This document shows positions 15,197-24,703 of a stretch of DNA of 52,993 bases, piece by piece; positions within the stretch are counted from its first letter, which is position 1, and the number at the start of each line of letters is the position of its first letter. This stretch comes from Desulfovibrio sp. (GTDB lineage Bacteria > Desulfobacterota > Desulfovibrionia > Desulfovibrionales > Desulfovibrionaceae), in contig JAISMY010000038.1 of NCBI GenBank assembly GCA_031276485.1, positions 1 through 52,993 on the forward strand, written 5' to 3'. A model generated the notes under the pieces. It saw nothing but the letters and a program-made list of their open reading frames with translations. It did no database searches and had not been told where the DNA came from. Both the position numbers and the translations under genes were made by a program.

Positions 15197-16180
15197 ATGA
15201 AAATCACGGTGGCGGGCGGGGGCAGTTGGGGCACGGCTCTGGCCGGACTGACGGCCGCCAAAGGCGTTTCGACAACGCTGCTTGTGCGCGATCCGGCCCT
15301 TGCGCGCGCCGTCAACGAGCGGCACGAAAACCCGCGTTACTTCCCCGGCCTTGCCTTGGACAGGCGGCTCCGCGCTTCCGATTCCCCTGCAGAAGCCCTG
15401 GCCGGCGCCGACATTGTCGTCACGGCCGTACCCTGCGGGACCATGCGTTCGTTTCTGGAAAGCATCGCTCCCTTTGTTCCGGAGAACGCCGCGCCGGTTT
15501 GCGTGAGCAAGGGCATTGAAAGCGCCACCCTGAAACGTATGTCTGAAGTGACGGCGGAAGCGCTGCCCGCGCAGGCCGGGCGCTACGCCGTCCTCTCCGG
15601 ACCCTCGTTCGCCGCCGAGGTCATGCGCCGAAAACCCACCGCCGTGGTCGTCGGCAGCGCCGATGCCGCCGTGCGGGAACACCTGCGTGAGGTCTTTTCC
15701 TGCGGGTTTTTCCGGGTCTATTCGAGTTCGGATGTGACCGGCGTGGAACTGGGCGGGGCGATCAAGAACGTCATGGCCATAGCCGCGGGGATTTGCGACG
15801 GCCTGGGTTTCGGGCACAATGCGCGGGCCGCGCTTATCGCGCGCGGGCTGGCGGAGATGATCCGCCTGGGCGAGTCCCTGGGCGCTCGGGCCGCCACCTT
15901 CATGGGCCTGTCCGGCCTAGGTGACCTGGTGCTGACCTGCACCGGGGACCTTTCCCGCAACCGCCGGGTCGGCTTGAAACTCGCGGCAGGCGAAAGTGCG
16001 GCGGAAGCGGGCAGGACCATGACGGCGGAAGGCATAAAAACAACTGAAGCGCTATTGCGGCTGGCCGCGCTCCACGCAGTGGACACGCCCGTTGCCGGAG
16101 CGGTCGGCCGTATCCTGAACGGAGAACTCGCGCCGGCATCGGCGCGGAAATTGATGAACAGAGCCCTGCGCGAGGAATAG
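15197..16180 (+). CDS. gpsA: NAD(P)-dependent glycerol-3-phosphate dehydrogenase
   Basis: Reduces dihydroxyacetone phosphate to sn-glycerol 3-phosphate, the backbone precursor of phospholipids. The 327-residue length is typical. The N-terminal Rossmann motif is GGGSWGTALA; VSKGIE, LSGPSFAAEV and ELGGAIKNVMAIAAGICDG (with the catalytic Lys in KNV) follow, then GLSGLGDLVLTCTGDLSRNR. ATG at 15197 has AAAAGGAG upstream. It stands alone between the copper ATPase terminator and the convergent large membrane protein gene. Confidence 0.95.
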   Translation: MKITVAGGGSWGTALAGLTAAKGVSTTLLVRDPALARAVNERHENPRYFPGLALDRRLRASDSPAEALAGADIVVTAVPCGTMRSFLESIAPFVPENAAPVCVSKGIESATLKRMSEVTAEALPAQAGRYAVLSGPSFAAEVMRRKPTAVVVGSADAAVREHLREVFSCGFFRVYSSSDVTGVELGGAIKNVMAIAAGICDGLGFGHNARAALIARGLAEMIRLGESLGARAATFMGLSGLGDLVLTCTGDLSRNRRVGLKLAAGESAAEAGRTMTAEGIKTTEALLRLAALHAVDTPVAGAVGRILNGELAPASARKLMNRALREE

Positions 16181-16259
16181 TGCCGCTGTTCGAACGGACA
16201 TGTCCTTATTCAGTTTTGCTCAATCCTGTGCCGTGCCAGCGGGATACCGGACATTGAGC

Positions 16260-19013
16260 TCAACTCCGGCGTCCTTTTGCAGCCGGCGCGGACCCGGCCG
16301 GCGCCTTCGCGGCTGACGCCCTGCTGGATATCCCGGCCTTTGTTTTCGCGAGGGGTGCTTTGCGTGGTATCCCGGCCTTCGCCGGCGACTTGGCCGGCGC
16401 TTCCATAGCCTTGCGCAGAACTTTTTCGCGGATGCTTTCAAAACGCAGAATGGTTTTCAGGCTCGCAACGGCAAAGACCAGCCCCGTCACCAGAAGGGTG
16501 AGAGCTTTTTGGACCTGCCAGCGGTCCGCGGCAATGACTCCGACGAGATTGCCCAGGCCCAGCCTGTCCCCGTACAGGAGAAACAGGGGCAGGACGGCAA
16601 ATATCACGATGAGGCCAGCCGCTTCCAGCCACAGGAAGGTTTCGGCCATGGAGAGCATGAAAAGCGTTGCATCGCGCACAATGCGCAGCAGGCGCAGCCG
16701 GCCTTCCAATTTTTTCAGCCGTTCCTCCTCCCGCTCCAGCAACGCCTGCGCCCGCCTGAAGTTCTCCGGCCCGTGAAAATTAGCCGTCATGGCCCAGTTC
16801 AGGTTCGCGATACCCGCATTATAGCTTTTGTTGAATTCCGTCAGGGTGCGGGGAAACGGAAACCACGCCGACTCGTCGCGTATGACCTTGAAGCGTTCGC
16901 CGAAAGACTTGAAGCGGCTCTTATACAAACGCGACTCCTGAAGAACGTAGGCCTGCACGTCTTTTTCGATCTGCGCCCGCCCGTTGGACAGCAATTGAAA
17001 GGCCACGAAATTTTTTACGGCGGCCAGTTTCAACATCTTGTCGATGCGCTCCGTCGTCTGGACGGCAAAGTCGTTGTCCGGCAGAAACCATGCCCCAAGT
17101 TCGTCGCGCATGCGGACAAGGTGGGCCTCTTCCTCAACCGCTCCGGCCGACATGTTTTCCCAAAGCGTGAAAAGACAGGCCATAACCTGTATGTAACCGC
17201 GCTCCAGTTCGGGGTCAAAAAGGGCCTTGTTGAAAAAATGTCCGTTGAGCGTGATCAGCGCGGTCAGCAGGGGGAGCGCCCGGGCGGTGAAGCCGCTTTT
17301 GATCAGACAGACTATCCTGCGGTATTCGGCATCATGCAGGGCCTGACAGGTGCGGGCCGCCTGTTCGTACAGCAGCGCCGCCTCCATGTAACGGCTTTGG
17401 CACTCCAACGCCCTGCCCTGCAACAGCACATGCCACGCCTGGACGACAGGATGCGGGGCGGAAAATTCCGCATCTTTCCACAATTTATTCGCCTGGTCCA
17501 GATTCCCCGCTTCGGCCTCTTTGAAGCCGCGCAGACTGAGTTCCCTGTAGTCCCGGGAATTTTTCAAGGTCAGGGACTGCATTTCATCGGCGACTTCCTC
17601 CGGTTCTTTCACCGCGAAATCGGCAAGCAGGCCCCAGATGCGGTTGTTGTCCCGTGCGGCCAAACGGCCGGCGGCTTTTTGCAGATCCTTGCTCCGCGCC
17701 CTCCAGAAAAAATCAACTACGCGCAACTGCAGAACCCGGTTAATGTCGTAAAAAGCCTTCAGCATGTTGCCTGTTTCGCCGTCTTCGCGCAACATGGCAA
17801 GTATCCTGGCTTCCTTGCCCGCCTGGTCCGGCGCTCCGGCAAGTCCCTGCTCAATGCCGCGCGCTCCGGCGCGCATGCCGCTGAAATCCATGCGCGCAAT
17901 CTGCGGCCACACCGCCGCCTGTTCCGGATCGATTTTTTTGGAAGGACAACGCGCCGCTTCATGACTGCGTTGTCCGCAATAGAAACATTGCGGCCATGAA
18001 CCGAAAACGAGATCGACGGGAACTATCTGGGGCAGGACTGCCGTGCCGCTCGAACCTGTCTCCGGCAGGGTCAGGCTCGCCCAGTCGTCAGGGCTCCGGG
18101 TAGCGGGCGCGAAACGAACCTCATGCACAGTGAACCCGTCACCCGCCATGAGCGCGTTGCGCATGGACATGTGCGGATAATCGGGAACAAGATATTTCCA
18201 CGGCACATCAATCTTGCCGGGCAGATCCTCATTCATGTTCAGGCCGTTGCGGTCCGCCACCACCGTCACGCAGGGCCAGTACTGCTCAGGGTTGCTCTCT
18301 TTCAGGCGCTGTACCAGACGCAGGAAGTCCCGGCACCAATTCTTGACCTGACGCAATCCCTCCAGCGGAAACATGAGAAAATTGTCGTGCAGCAAAAAGC
18401 GGAACTTGTTGCGTTGCAGCACGGATTCCAAATGGGTGAAAAATTCCCGCCAACCAACCATGAACGCTTTGTCCAGAGGGTTGCCCACGGGGCGCAGCAC
18501 GGCATACCAGGCAAGCGGGGAGCCGTAGGGCAGACGGGCGTCCGCCTCAACGGTAAGCCACATCCCGTCCGACGCATCCGCTTCCTGATCCTTGACGCTG
18601 AGGCCGGGAATCCTGCCGACGGTCTCCGCCTGCGATCTGTGCGCCTGAACACTGAATTCCGCAGGCTGCGGCAGGTTTTCCAGCATCAGGGATTCATCGA
18701 AAATCAGCGTGCGTTCATTGGCCCTGCCGCAAAGGAAACGGGCAGGGAAAATGCGAAGATACATGTGGAGCATGTTGAAGCGCGCCCATACCGCCAAACG
18801 GGCGCCCGCAAGAAAAACATCCTGGGAAAAAAAGAAACGCAACGCCTGGTTGTCGTCTTCGGCGACGAGCAACCCGCCGTAGTCTTCCAGGGTCTGAAGC
18901 ACGGTCTGGTTCAAGCGGCCCGCCCAAAGCATGCGCAGCGCCCAGCCGTCTGCCTGGACAAGTACGTCTCCGACATCTTTCAGTTGCGGCCGCAACGGCT
19001 CAAGTGTGGGCAA
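16260..19013 (-). CDS. Large membrane-anchored TPR-like protein with a zinc knuckle
   Basis: A 917-residue protein with no function I can name. The start is TTG at 19013, chosen because AGGGGGA lies just upstream. The first 330 residues have a regular globular composition. Residues 343-356 form a CX2CX4HX4C zinc knuckle (CFYCGQRSHEAARC). About 500-640 is helical, TPR-like (ALECQSRYMEAALLYEQAAR). Near the C terminus come a coiled coil with Glu/Lys repeats (about 740-770), two membrane helices (LEAAGLIVIFAVLPLFLLYG and LTLLVTGLVFAVASLKTI) and a Lys/Ala/Pro-rich tail (about 868-917). No signal peptide is visible. It diverges from the flagellin gene across a 300-base gap, so a motility link is possible but unproven. 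Confidence 0.75.
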   Translation of the reverse strand: MPTLEPLRPQLKDVGDVLVQADGWALRMLWAGRLNQTVLQTLEDYGGLLVAEDDNQALRFFFSQDVFLAGARLAVWARFNMLHMYLRIFPARFLCGRANERTLIFDESLMLENLPQPAEFSVQAHRSQAETVGRIPGLSVKDQEADASDGMWLTVEADARLPYGSPLAWYAVLRPVGNPLDKAFMVGWREFFTHLESVLQRNKFRFLLHDNFLMFPLEGLRQVKNWCRDFLRLVQRLKESNPEQYWPCVTVVADRNGLNMNEDLPGKIDVPWKYLVPDYPHMSMRNALMAGDGFTVHEVRFAPATRSPDDWASLTLPETGSSGTAVLPQIVPVDLVFGSWPQCFYCGQRSHEAARCPSKKIDPEQAAVWPQIARMDFSGMRAGARGIEQGLAGAPDQAGKEARILAMLREDGETGNMLKAFYDINRVLQLRVVDFFWRARSKDLQKAAGRLAARDNNRIWGLLADFAVKEPEEVADEMQSLTLKNSRDYRELSLRGFKEAEAGNLDQANKLWKDAEFSAPHPVVQAWHVLLQGRALECQSRYMEAALLYEQAARTCQALHDAEYRRIVCLIKSGFTARALPLLTALITLNGHFFNKALFDPELERGYIQVMACLFTLWENMSAGAVEEEAHLVRMRDELGAWFLPDNDFAVQTTERIDKMLKLAAVKNFVAFQLLSNGRAQIEKDVQAYVLQESRLYKSRFKSFGERFKVIRDESAWFPFPRTLTEFNKSYNAGIANLNWAMTANFHGPENFRRAQALLEREEERLKKLEGRLRLLRIVRDATLFMLSMAETFLWLEAAGLIVIFAVLPLFLLYGDRLGLGNLVGVIAADRWQVQKALTLLVTGLVFAVASLKTILRFESIREKVLRKAMEAPAKSPAKAGIPRKAPLAKTKAGISSRASAAKAPAGSAPAAKGRRS

Positions 19014-19262
19014 AGTTTCCCCCTACGGCCCCGCTGCGCGGAACCTTCAGACATTAAAGGTGCCGATGCTTTCCATTCTATCAATACTCACCCCCCGCGT
19101 AAAGCTTTCCCCATTCCCGTCTGCGCCCGTATAAAGCGGCGATTCTCCCCAACAGGAGCGCAGTGTCCGCACATTCGGAAAAATTTTCCTCCCGGCTGCA
19201 AAAAGGCGGAGATGCTCTTCATCGCAATTATATCATTATGTATTTATTAATTTTTTATATTT

Positions 19263-19278
19263 TGGCACTTATATTGCT
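19263..19278 (+). promoter_or_regulatory. Sigma-54 promoter of the flagellin gene
   Basis: TGGCACTTATATTGCT matches the sigma-54 consensus, with GG at 19264-19265 and GC at 19276-19277 separated by exactly 10 bases. It lies about 35 bases before the flagellin start, and AT-rich DNA precedes it. The rest of the 19014-19313 gap shows no gene. Confidence 0.85.
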
Positions 19279-19313
19279 TTTTGTTAGCCAGACAACTCAA
19301 GGAGGATACCATC

Positions 19314-20207
19314 ATGTCTTTGGTCATCAATCATAACCTCATGGCTATGAATGCCGCCAGAAACCTCGGTCAGTCATACGGAAATCTCGCTGCTTCGGTA
19401 CGGCGCCTGTCATCCGGGCTGCGCGTGTCGACGGCGGCCGACGATGCGGCCGGCTTGGCCATCCGCGAACTTATGCGCGCGGAGATAGCGGGCATCAACC
19501 AGGGAGTGCGCAACGCCAACGATGCCATTTCCCTGATTCAAACCGCTGACGGAGCGCTCGGAGTCATCGACGAAAAGCTGATACGCATGAAGGAACTGGC
19601 TGAACAGGCCGCGACGGGCACCTACAATTCGGATCAGCGTCTGATGATTGAATCCGAATACCAAGCCATGGCCTCGGAAATCACCCGTATCGCCAACGCC
19701 ACGGACTTCAACGGCGTACATCTGCTCAACGGCAATCTGTCCGGAGAAGGAAACCACAACGGCGCAGGCATGGTTTCCACGGGTGAATTGAAAATCCACT
19801 TCGGCACCGGCAACGAATCCTCCGAGGATTACTACTACATCCACATCGGCAGCGCCACGGCTTCTTCGCTCGGCATCGGCAACAGTTCCGATATGGATGC
19901 CGGACACGACATTTCCACGCAGCAGAACGCGCAGATGGCGCTGGAGGCCATCAACCAGGCCATTATCTCCAAGGACAAGATCCGCGCCCATCTCGGCGCC
20001 ATGCAGAACCGCTTGGAGAATACCATCAGCAATCTTCAGATTCAGGCGGAAAATCTGCAGGCGGCCGAGTCGCGCATTTCCGATGTGGACGTGGCCCTGG
20101 AAATGACGGAATTCGTGCGCAATCAGATTCTGACGCAGGCCGCTACAGCCATGCTCTCGCAGGCCAACTCCCTCCCGCAGATGGCCCTATCTCTTATCCA
20201 GGGCTAG
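19314..20207 (+). CDS. Flagellin
   Basis: Structural subunit of the flagellar filament, 297 residues. ATG at 19314 follows AAGGAGG at a proper distance (an upstream in-frame start at 19281 has none). Conserved N-terminal D0/D1 helices read MSLVINHNLMAMNAARNLG and RRLSSGLRVSTAADDAAGL. The C-terminal D1/D0 part is NRLENTISNLQIQAENLQAA and NQILTQAATAMLSQANSLPQ. The variable centre (about 150-215) is short and acidic, with a GNESSEDYYYIHIG stretch. Expression is from the sigma-54 promoter immediately upstream. No other flagellar gene is in the window. Confidence 0.96.
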   Translation: MSLVINHNLMAMNAARNLGQSYGNLAASVRRLSSGLRVSTAADDAAGLAIRELMRAEIAGINQGVRNANDAISLIQTADGALGVIDEKLIRMKELAEQAATGTYNSDQRLMIESEYQAMASEITRIANATDFNGVHLLNGNLSGEGNHNGAGMVSTGELKIHFGTGNESSEDYYYIHIGSATASSLGIGNSSDMDAGHDISTQQNAQMALEAINQAIISKDKIRAHLGAMQNRLENTISNLQIQAENLQAAESRISDVDVALEMTEFVRNQILTQAATAMLSQANSLPQMALSLIQG

Positions 20208-20382
20208 GCGGCGGAGAGATGAAGTTTACCGGCAGAGGGTGACCAAAGACGCGGGGCGGGTGATTCATCCCTCGCCCGACGGGAAAAGGCAGGCTGAGAG
20301 ACGCGGGCGGGAAAAGCAGGAAAAACGCACCACGCGCCGGCTCGGGGAAACCCGAGGCGTATTGCGCCCTGCAATGGGAACG

Positions 20383-21069
20383 TCAAATTTTTTCCGCAAG
20401 ATACTGCAAGGCAAACGCCGCGGCGGTCTGCTCCGCCTTTTTGACGCCCGCGCCCGCGGCAGTAAAACCGGTACCGTCGGGCAACGTCAGGCGGACGGTA
20501 AACACTTTTTGGTGTTCCGGTCCTGCGCTGTCCATCAGCGCATACACGGGACGCTCCCGAAAAATTTTCTGTGTTGCCTCCTGCAGGCGGCTTTTGCAGT
20601 CTCTCACTCCTTTGCGTACCGCTCCAGCTTCCCCTCGCCCGGCAAAAAGCGCCTGCACGGCCTGCCGCGCCGCCGTATAGCCGCCGTCCAGAAAAATTGC
20701 CCCCAGGAGAGCTTCAAGGGCATCGCTTAACAACGAATCCCTGTCCCTGCCGCCTTGAGCTTCTTCGCCCCTGCCCAGCAGCAGATGCCTGTCGAGACCG
20801 ACATGTCGCGCCGCGGCAGCCAGACTTTCCTGGTTCACCAGGCGGGAGCGGGCGGCCGTCAGTTCTCCTTCCCTGGCGTCCGGCCTGCCGTTGAACAAGT
20901 CTTCGGATATGCACAGCTCAAGTACCGCGTCGCCAAGAAACTCAAGGCGTTCGTTGTGTTCTTCCCCTTCCTGCCTTTCGTTGGCGAACGAGCTGTGAGT
21001 CAAGGCGGTGCGCAAAAGCTTGACTTGGGTGAAATGATAAGGAATAGCTAGCTGAAGTTGTTCGTACAT
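20383..21069 (-). CDS. rnc: Ribonuclease III
   Basis: A 228-residue double-strand RNA endonuclease that processes rRNA precursors and structured mRNAs. The catalytic domain carries [18 protein letters not shown] (the metal-binding Glu/Asp signature) and [20 protein letters not shown]. The dsRNA-binding domain occupies the last 70 residues ([12 protein letters not shown], then [19 protein letters not shown]). ATG at 21069 lacks an obvious Shine-Dalgarno. It is transcribed divergently from the acyl-CoA synthetase-like gene, 52 bases away. Confidence 0.95.
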   Translation of the reverse strand: MYEQLQLAIPYHFTQVKLLRTALTHSSFANERQEGEEHNERLEFLGDAVLELCISEDLFNGRPDAREGELTAARSRLVNQESLAAAARHVGLDRHLLLGRGEEAQGGRDRDSLLSDALEALLGAIFLDGGYTAARQAVQALFAGRGEAGAVRKGVRDCKSRLQEATQKIFRERPVYALMDSAGPEHQKVFTVRLTLPDGTGFTAAGAGVKKAEQTAAAFALQYLAEKI

Positions 21070-21121
21070 GTATGTGTTGTCTTTGTTTGTTTCAATCCGT
21101 TTTACCTGAATTGGGCCTGCC

Positions 21122-23485
21122 GTGCATGCGCATGACGACGTTTCCGCCCTGTTCGCGCCGGCTTCGGTCTGCGTGGCGGGCGCATCGCGCGACCCGGCCG
21201 GCGTATGGGAGGCCGTTGTCGGTAACCTGGTCCGCGCGGGCTACACCGGGAAAATATTTCCCGTCCTTGACGCAGGCGGGGAGGATTCACCCCCTGCGGT
21301 CTATGTCTCCGCGCAACAGGCCAAGGCCGGAAGCGATTCCGGAGACAGCGCAGGGGCAGCGGAACCGGCGGAATCTTCCGTACTGCACCGGGCAAAGGAC
21401 GAAAGCTGTTTCGGAAACGGGGGAGAGACGCTGCCGTCGGTCGGTCCTTCCGGGTTGCGCGGGACAAAACCTGCTGGTCCGCTGTCCGAATCCGGTACGT
21501 TACATGGTCTTCCCGTCTACCGCAAGCCGTCGGACATAGGCGCCGGGTTTCCGCCGGACCTTGCGGTGCTGTGCCTTCCGGGCTACCGGACGCCGGACGC
21601 GTTGCGCGCCTTCGCCGCGCTCGGGACGCGGGCGGCACTGGTACTCGGCCCCGGCGGCAGTGAACCGCAAGGCGCGGGACGAGCCGCGGCGGAACCTGTG
21701 CGCCGTATAGCCCGGCATTGCGGAATGACCATGCTCGGCCCCGACAGTCTGGGCATCTGCATACCGAAGACCGGCCTGCTCGCCTTTCCCGCCCGGGTTG
21801 CCGTGCGGTCGGGCGGGATCGGTTTTTTTGCCCGTTCAGGCGTCTTGTGCGCCTCGCTGCTGGAACTTGCCGCAACGATGCGCATCGGCTTTTCGTCGTT
21901 CGTCAGTCTGGGCGTTTGGGCCACGGCGAGTGAGGCGGACATGCTGGACCATTTCGCCGCGGACCCGCAGACGAGAGTGATTGCGGGCTGCCTTGAGTAC
22001 ATTGAAGACGGCCCGCGTTTCCTGCGCAGCGCCCGGAACGCCGCCGAAAAAAAACCTGTCATTCTCCTCAGGATCGGGAGCTCGGCGGCCGGAGCGCGGA
22101 CCGTGTCGGCCTGCACCGGCGCCGTGACGGCCTCCGCGAGGGCCTGCGCTGCAGCCTTCAAAAAGGCCGGCATCATTGAAGTCTGTGAATTCGGCGAGCT
22201 TTTCGCGCTGGCCGCCGCCTTTGACGCTTGCGCCCTGCCTTCCGGTCCGGCAACAGCCGTCATTGCCGACGACTGGAGTTTGGGAGCCGCCGCTGCCGAC
22301 CGCTGTGAAGAAAACGGCCTGGTTGTGCCGCCGCTGTCCGAATCGACCATAGGCGAACTGCAAAAGCTGCTTCCCTCGCGTTCTTTGTCGCTCAATCCCG
22401 TCAACGCGCCCGCCGCAGCTTCGCCGGAGCTTCTCGGCCGGCTCGCCGGCGCCGTGCTTCGGGACGCTGCCGCAGCCGCGTTGTTGCTGCTTATCTGTGT
22501 CGACGACCGGCGGAACGTGGAAACGCTGCCGGAGATTCTTGCAGGTCTGCCTAACTTTACCGACAAGACAGTCCTGGTCTGTCTAATGGGCGGGAAAAGC
22601 GCGGAGCGCGCGCGGGAACGCTTTGCCGGGCGCGGCATCCCCTGCCTGTCCTCCCCCGGACAAGCCGGCGCCTGTCTGGCCGCCCTCTACCGGCGCAAGT
22701 TCCTGCAGGAGCAGCCGCAACCCGTGGATATTGAATACCGGCATGACAAGGGACGCGCCCGCGCCGCCGTTGCGGAAGCCCGCGCTGCAGGGGCGACGGA
22801 ACTCTCCCTGTACCACGCGCGGGAAATCATGCGCGCCTATGAAGTTCCCTGCCTGGAGTCCAGCCTTGCCCGCACCGGAGCGGAAGCCGTGCGGATCGCC
22901 GCGCAGATCGGCGGACCCGTTGCCCTGAAAATCGCTTCCCCGCATATAACGCATAAGGCCGATGTGCAGGGAACGGCATTGAATCTGTGCGGCCCGAAAG
23001 AAATTCGGGCCGCGTTTACATCGCTTACGTCCAGGGCGGCGCGGCTGCACATGGAAGCCTACATAGCGGGGTGCATAGTCCAGGCCATGTCTCCTGCAGA
23101 TGCGCGGGCAACGGGTATATTCATGAAGCGGGACAGAGTCTTCGGCCCGATGCTGCTTTTCGGCCTTGACGGCTGCCGGCCCTGTGAATCCGGCAAGCTT
23201 TCCTGCCGTCTGCTCCCGCTTTCGCTTGATGATGCGCACGACATGGTCCGTGAGATACTGGCCTGCCCCGTGCAGGCCGGACAGGCCACGGAAAAGGAAA
23301 TGATCAACTTTGCGGCACTGGAAGACATCCTGTTGATCCTTTCCCGCCTCGCCCTGGATTGTCCGGAGGTGGAAGAGATCGTGTGCAGACCTGTTACGGT
23401 GGATCATAAGGGCGCTGAGGTTGTGAACGTCAGGATATGGCTTGCCCGGATGCCTGCCGACGATAAAGAGCGAGCCGGGGCGTAG
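21122..23485 (+). CDS. ADP-forming acyl-CoA synthetase-like protein lacking the catalytic histidine
   Basis: A 787-residue fused alpha-beta protein of the acetate-CoA ligase (ADP-forming)/Pat-like superfamily. It has a CoA-binding Rossmann domain (1-230, [19 protein letters not shown]), two succinyl-CoA ligase-like flavodoxin domains (about 230-545) and a C-terminal ATP-grasp domain (about 565-785; [38 protein letters not shown]). Two departures stand out. Where the family has SHTGA with the phosphorylated His, this protein has SACTGA (Cys331). Also, the CoA-binding domain holds an extra low-complexity stretch of about 65 residues (63-128). Loss of the histidine argues against normal phosphoryl transfer; a regulatory or changed chemistry is possible. 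The GTG start at 21122 is weak but a stop lies just upstream. The DRTGG gene follows after 65 bases. Confidence 0.8.
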   Translation: MHAHDDVSALFAPASVCVAGASRDPAGVWEAVVGNLVRAGYTGKIFPVLDAGGEDSPPAVYVSAQQAKAGSDSGDSAGAAEPAESSVLHRAKDESCFGNGGETLPSVGPSGLRGTKPAGPLSESGTLHGLPVYRKPSDIGAGFPPDLAVLCLPGYRTPDALRAFAALGTRAALVLGPGGSEPQGAGRAAAEPVRRIARHCGMTMLGPDSLGICIPKTGLLAFPARVAVRSGGIGFFARSGVLCASLLELAATMRIGFSSFVSLGVWATASEADMLDHFAADPQTRVIAGCLEYIEDGPRFLRSARNAAEKKPVILLRIGSSAAGARTVSACTGAVTASARACAAAFKKAGIIEVCEFGELFALAAAFDACALPSGPATAVIADDWSLGAAAADRCEENGLVVPPLSESTIGELQKLLPSRSLSLNPVNAPAAASPELLGRLAGAVLRDAAAAALLLLICVDDRRNVETLPEILAGLPNFTDKTVLVCLMGGKSAERARERFAGRGIPCLSSPGQAGACLAALYRRKFLQEQPQPVDIEYRHDKGRARAAVAEARAAGATELSLYHAREIMRAYEVPCLESSLARTGAEAVRIAAQIGGPVALKIASPHITHKADVQGTALNLCGPKEIRAAFTSLTSRAARLHMEAYIAGCIVQAMSPADARATGIFMKRDRVFGPMLLFGLDGCRPCESGKLSCRLLPLSLDDAHDMVREILACPVQAGQATEKEMINFAALEDILLILSRLALDCPEVEEIVCRPVTVDHKGAEVVNVRIWLARMPADDKERAGA

Positions 23486-23550
23486 TACCATGTAATAGGG
23501 TATTTCGCCTTGCAAATGCAAAGAGGCTGAAAACACGCACAGGAGCAGAT

Positions 23551-24615
23551 ATGTCCGTAGGACTGTACATCGGAGGAACCCGCGCCTATGCGGGTAAAAA
23601 CACGCTTACGGCAGGCATCGGGCTGCAGTTTCAGAAAGAAGGGCTGAACGTAGGCTACATGAAGCCGCTGGGCGTGATGCCCGTGGAAAAAGACGGGCGC
23701 ACTGCGGATGAAGACGCTTCCTTTGTTCAGGATGTGCTCGGCCTGGAACAGCCTGCGCATCTGGTCACGCCGGTTCTGCTTACCCAGGATTTTAAAATGA
23801 GCGCGTTTGCCGGGTCGGCTCCGGACTGCCTGCCGCGGATAATCGAAGCTTACCGCAGCCTTGCGCAGGAACGCGACCTTATGCTGATCTGCGGGTCGGG
23901 GCACGCCCTCTCCGGCAAATACTGCGATCTCGACGGCATACGCCTGGTGCGGGAGATGGATCTCAAAGCCGTTATTATCGACCGCCTGCAGCATGAAATC
24001 AATTATGACGAGCTGCTGCATGTCAGGGAACTGATGGGAGAGCGCATGCTCGGCGCGGTGCTCAACGACGTGCCTGCAACGTTTATGAACGAGATCGACA
24101 ACATCGTGCGACCCTGCCTGGAGCGCTTTGGAGTGCGCGTACTCGGCGTGCTGCCGCACGATTCCCTCATGTCCTCCATCCGCGCGTATGAACTGGCCGA
24201 AGGACTGGGCGGGCGTCTGGCGTCCGCCCAGCACAGGGCCGGACGCATGGTGGAAAATTTTCTCATCGGCACCATGCAGGTGGAAAATTTTATGGCCCAT
24301 TTTATACGCAACCCCAACTCTGCAGTGATTGTAGGCGGCGACAGGGCCGATGTACAACTGGTCGCCATTGAAGGGGGATGCCCATGTCTTGTACTCACGG
24401 GCAATCTTTTCCCCAACGATCTTATCCTGTCCAGAGCGGATGCCGTGAATGTGCCCATTGTGCTGGTCCGGCAAGATACCTATACGACCGCGCGGAAGAT
24501 GGAAAAACTGCTGACCCGGCACAAATTGCGCGACATCGGCAAAATACGCCGGGGGGCGAAAATTGTCGCCTCCGAACTGGACTTTGAGGCCCTGCGCACA
24601 GGTCTGGGATTGTAA
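23551..24615 (+). CDS. BioD-like/DRTGG domain protein (N-terminal phosphotransacetylase type)
   Basis: A 354-residue protein with the layout of the regulatory N-terminal half of long phosphate acetyltransferases. Residues 1-200 are a BioD-like P-loop domain (YIGGTRAYAGKNTLTAGI, then KPLGVMPVEK). Residues 220-330 are a DRTGG domain (LIGTMQVENFMAHF, AVIVGGDRADVQLVAIEGG, CLVLTGN). The catalytic Pta domain is absent. ATG at 23551 follows CAGGAG. DRTGG domains are thought to sense small ligands. The close spacing after the ACS-like gene suggests that the two work together in acetyl-CoA/acetate handling; that is inference from proximity. Confidence 0.85.
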   Translation: MSVGLYIGGTRAYAGKNTLTAGIGLQFQKEGLNVGYMKPLGVMPVEKDGRTADEDASFVQDVLGLEQPAHLVTPVLLTQDFKMSAFAGSAPDCLPRIIEAYRSLAQERDLMLICGSGHALSGKYCDLDGIRLVREMDLKAVIIDRLQHEINYDELLHVRELMGERMLGAVLNDVPATFMNEIDNIVRPCLERFGVRVLGVLPHDSLMSSIRAYELAEGLGGRLASAQHRAGRMVENFLIGTMQVENFMAHFIRNPNSAVIVGGDRADVQLVAIEGGCPCLVLTGNLFPNDLILSRADAVNVPIVLVRQDTYTTARKMEKLLTRHKLRDIGKIRRGAKIVASELDFEALRTGLGL

Positions 24616-24703
24616 GGGAAACTTCCGGCATGCCGCGTTGCGCACATGCGGCGCGGCATCCGCAGATATACGCATATCTTGATAATATATACAAACAGAA
24701 CAC

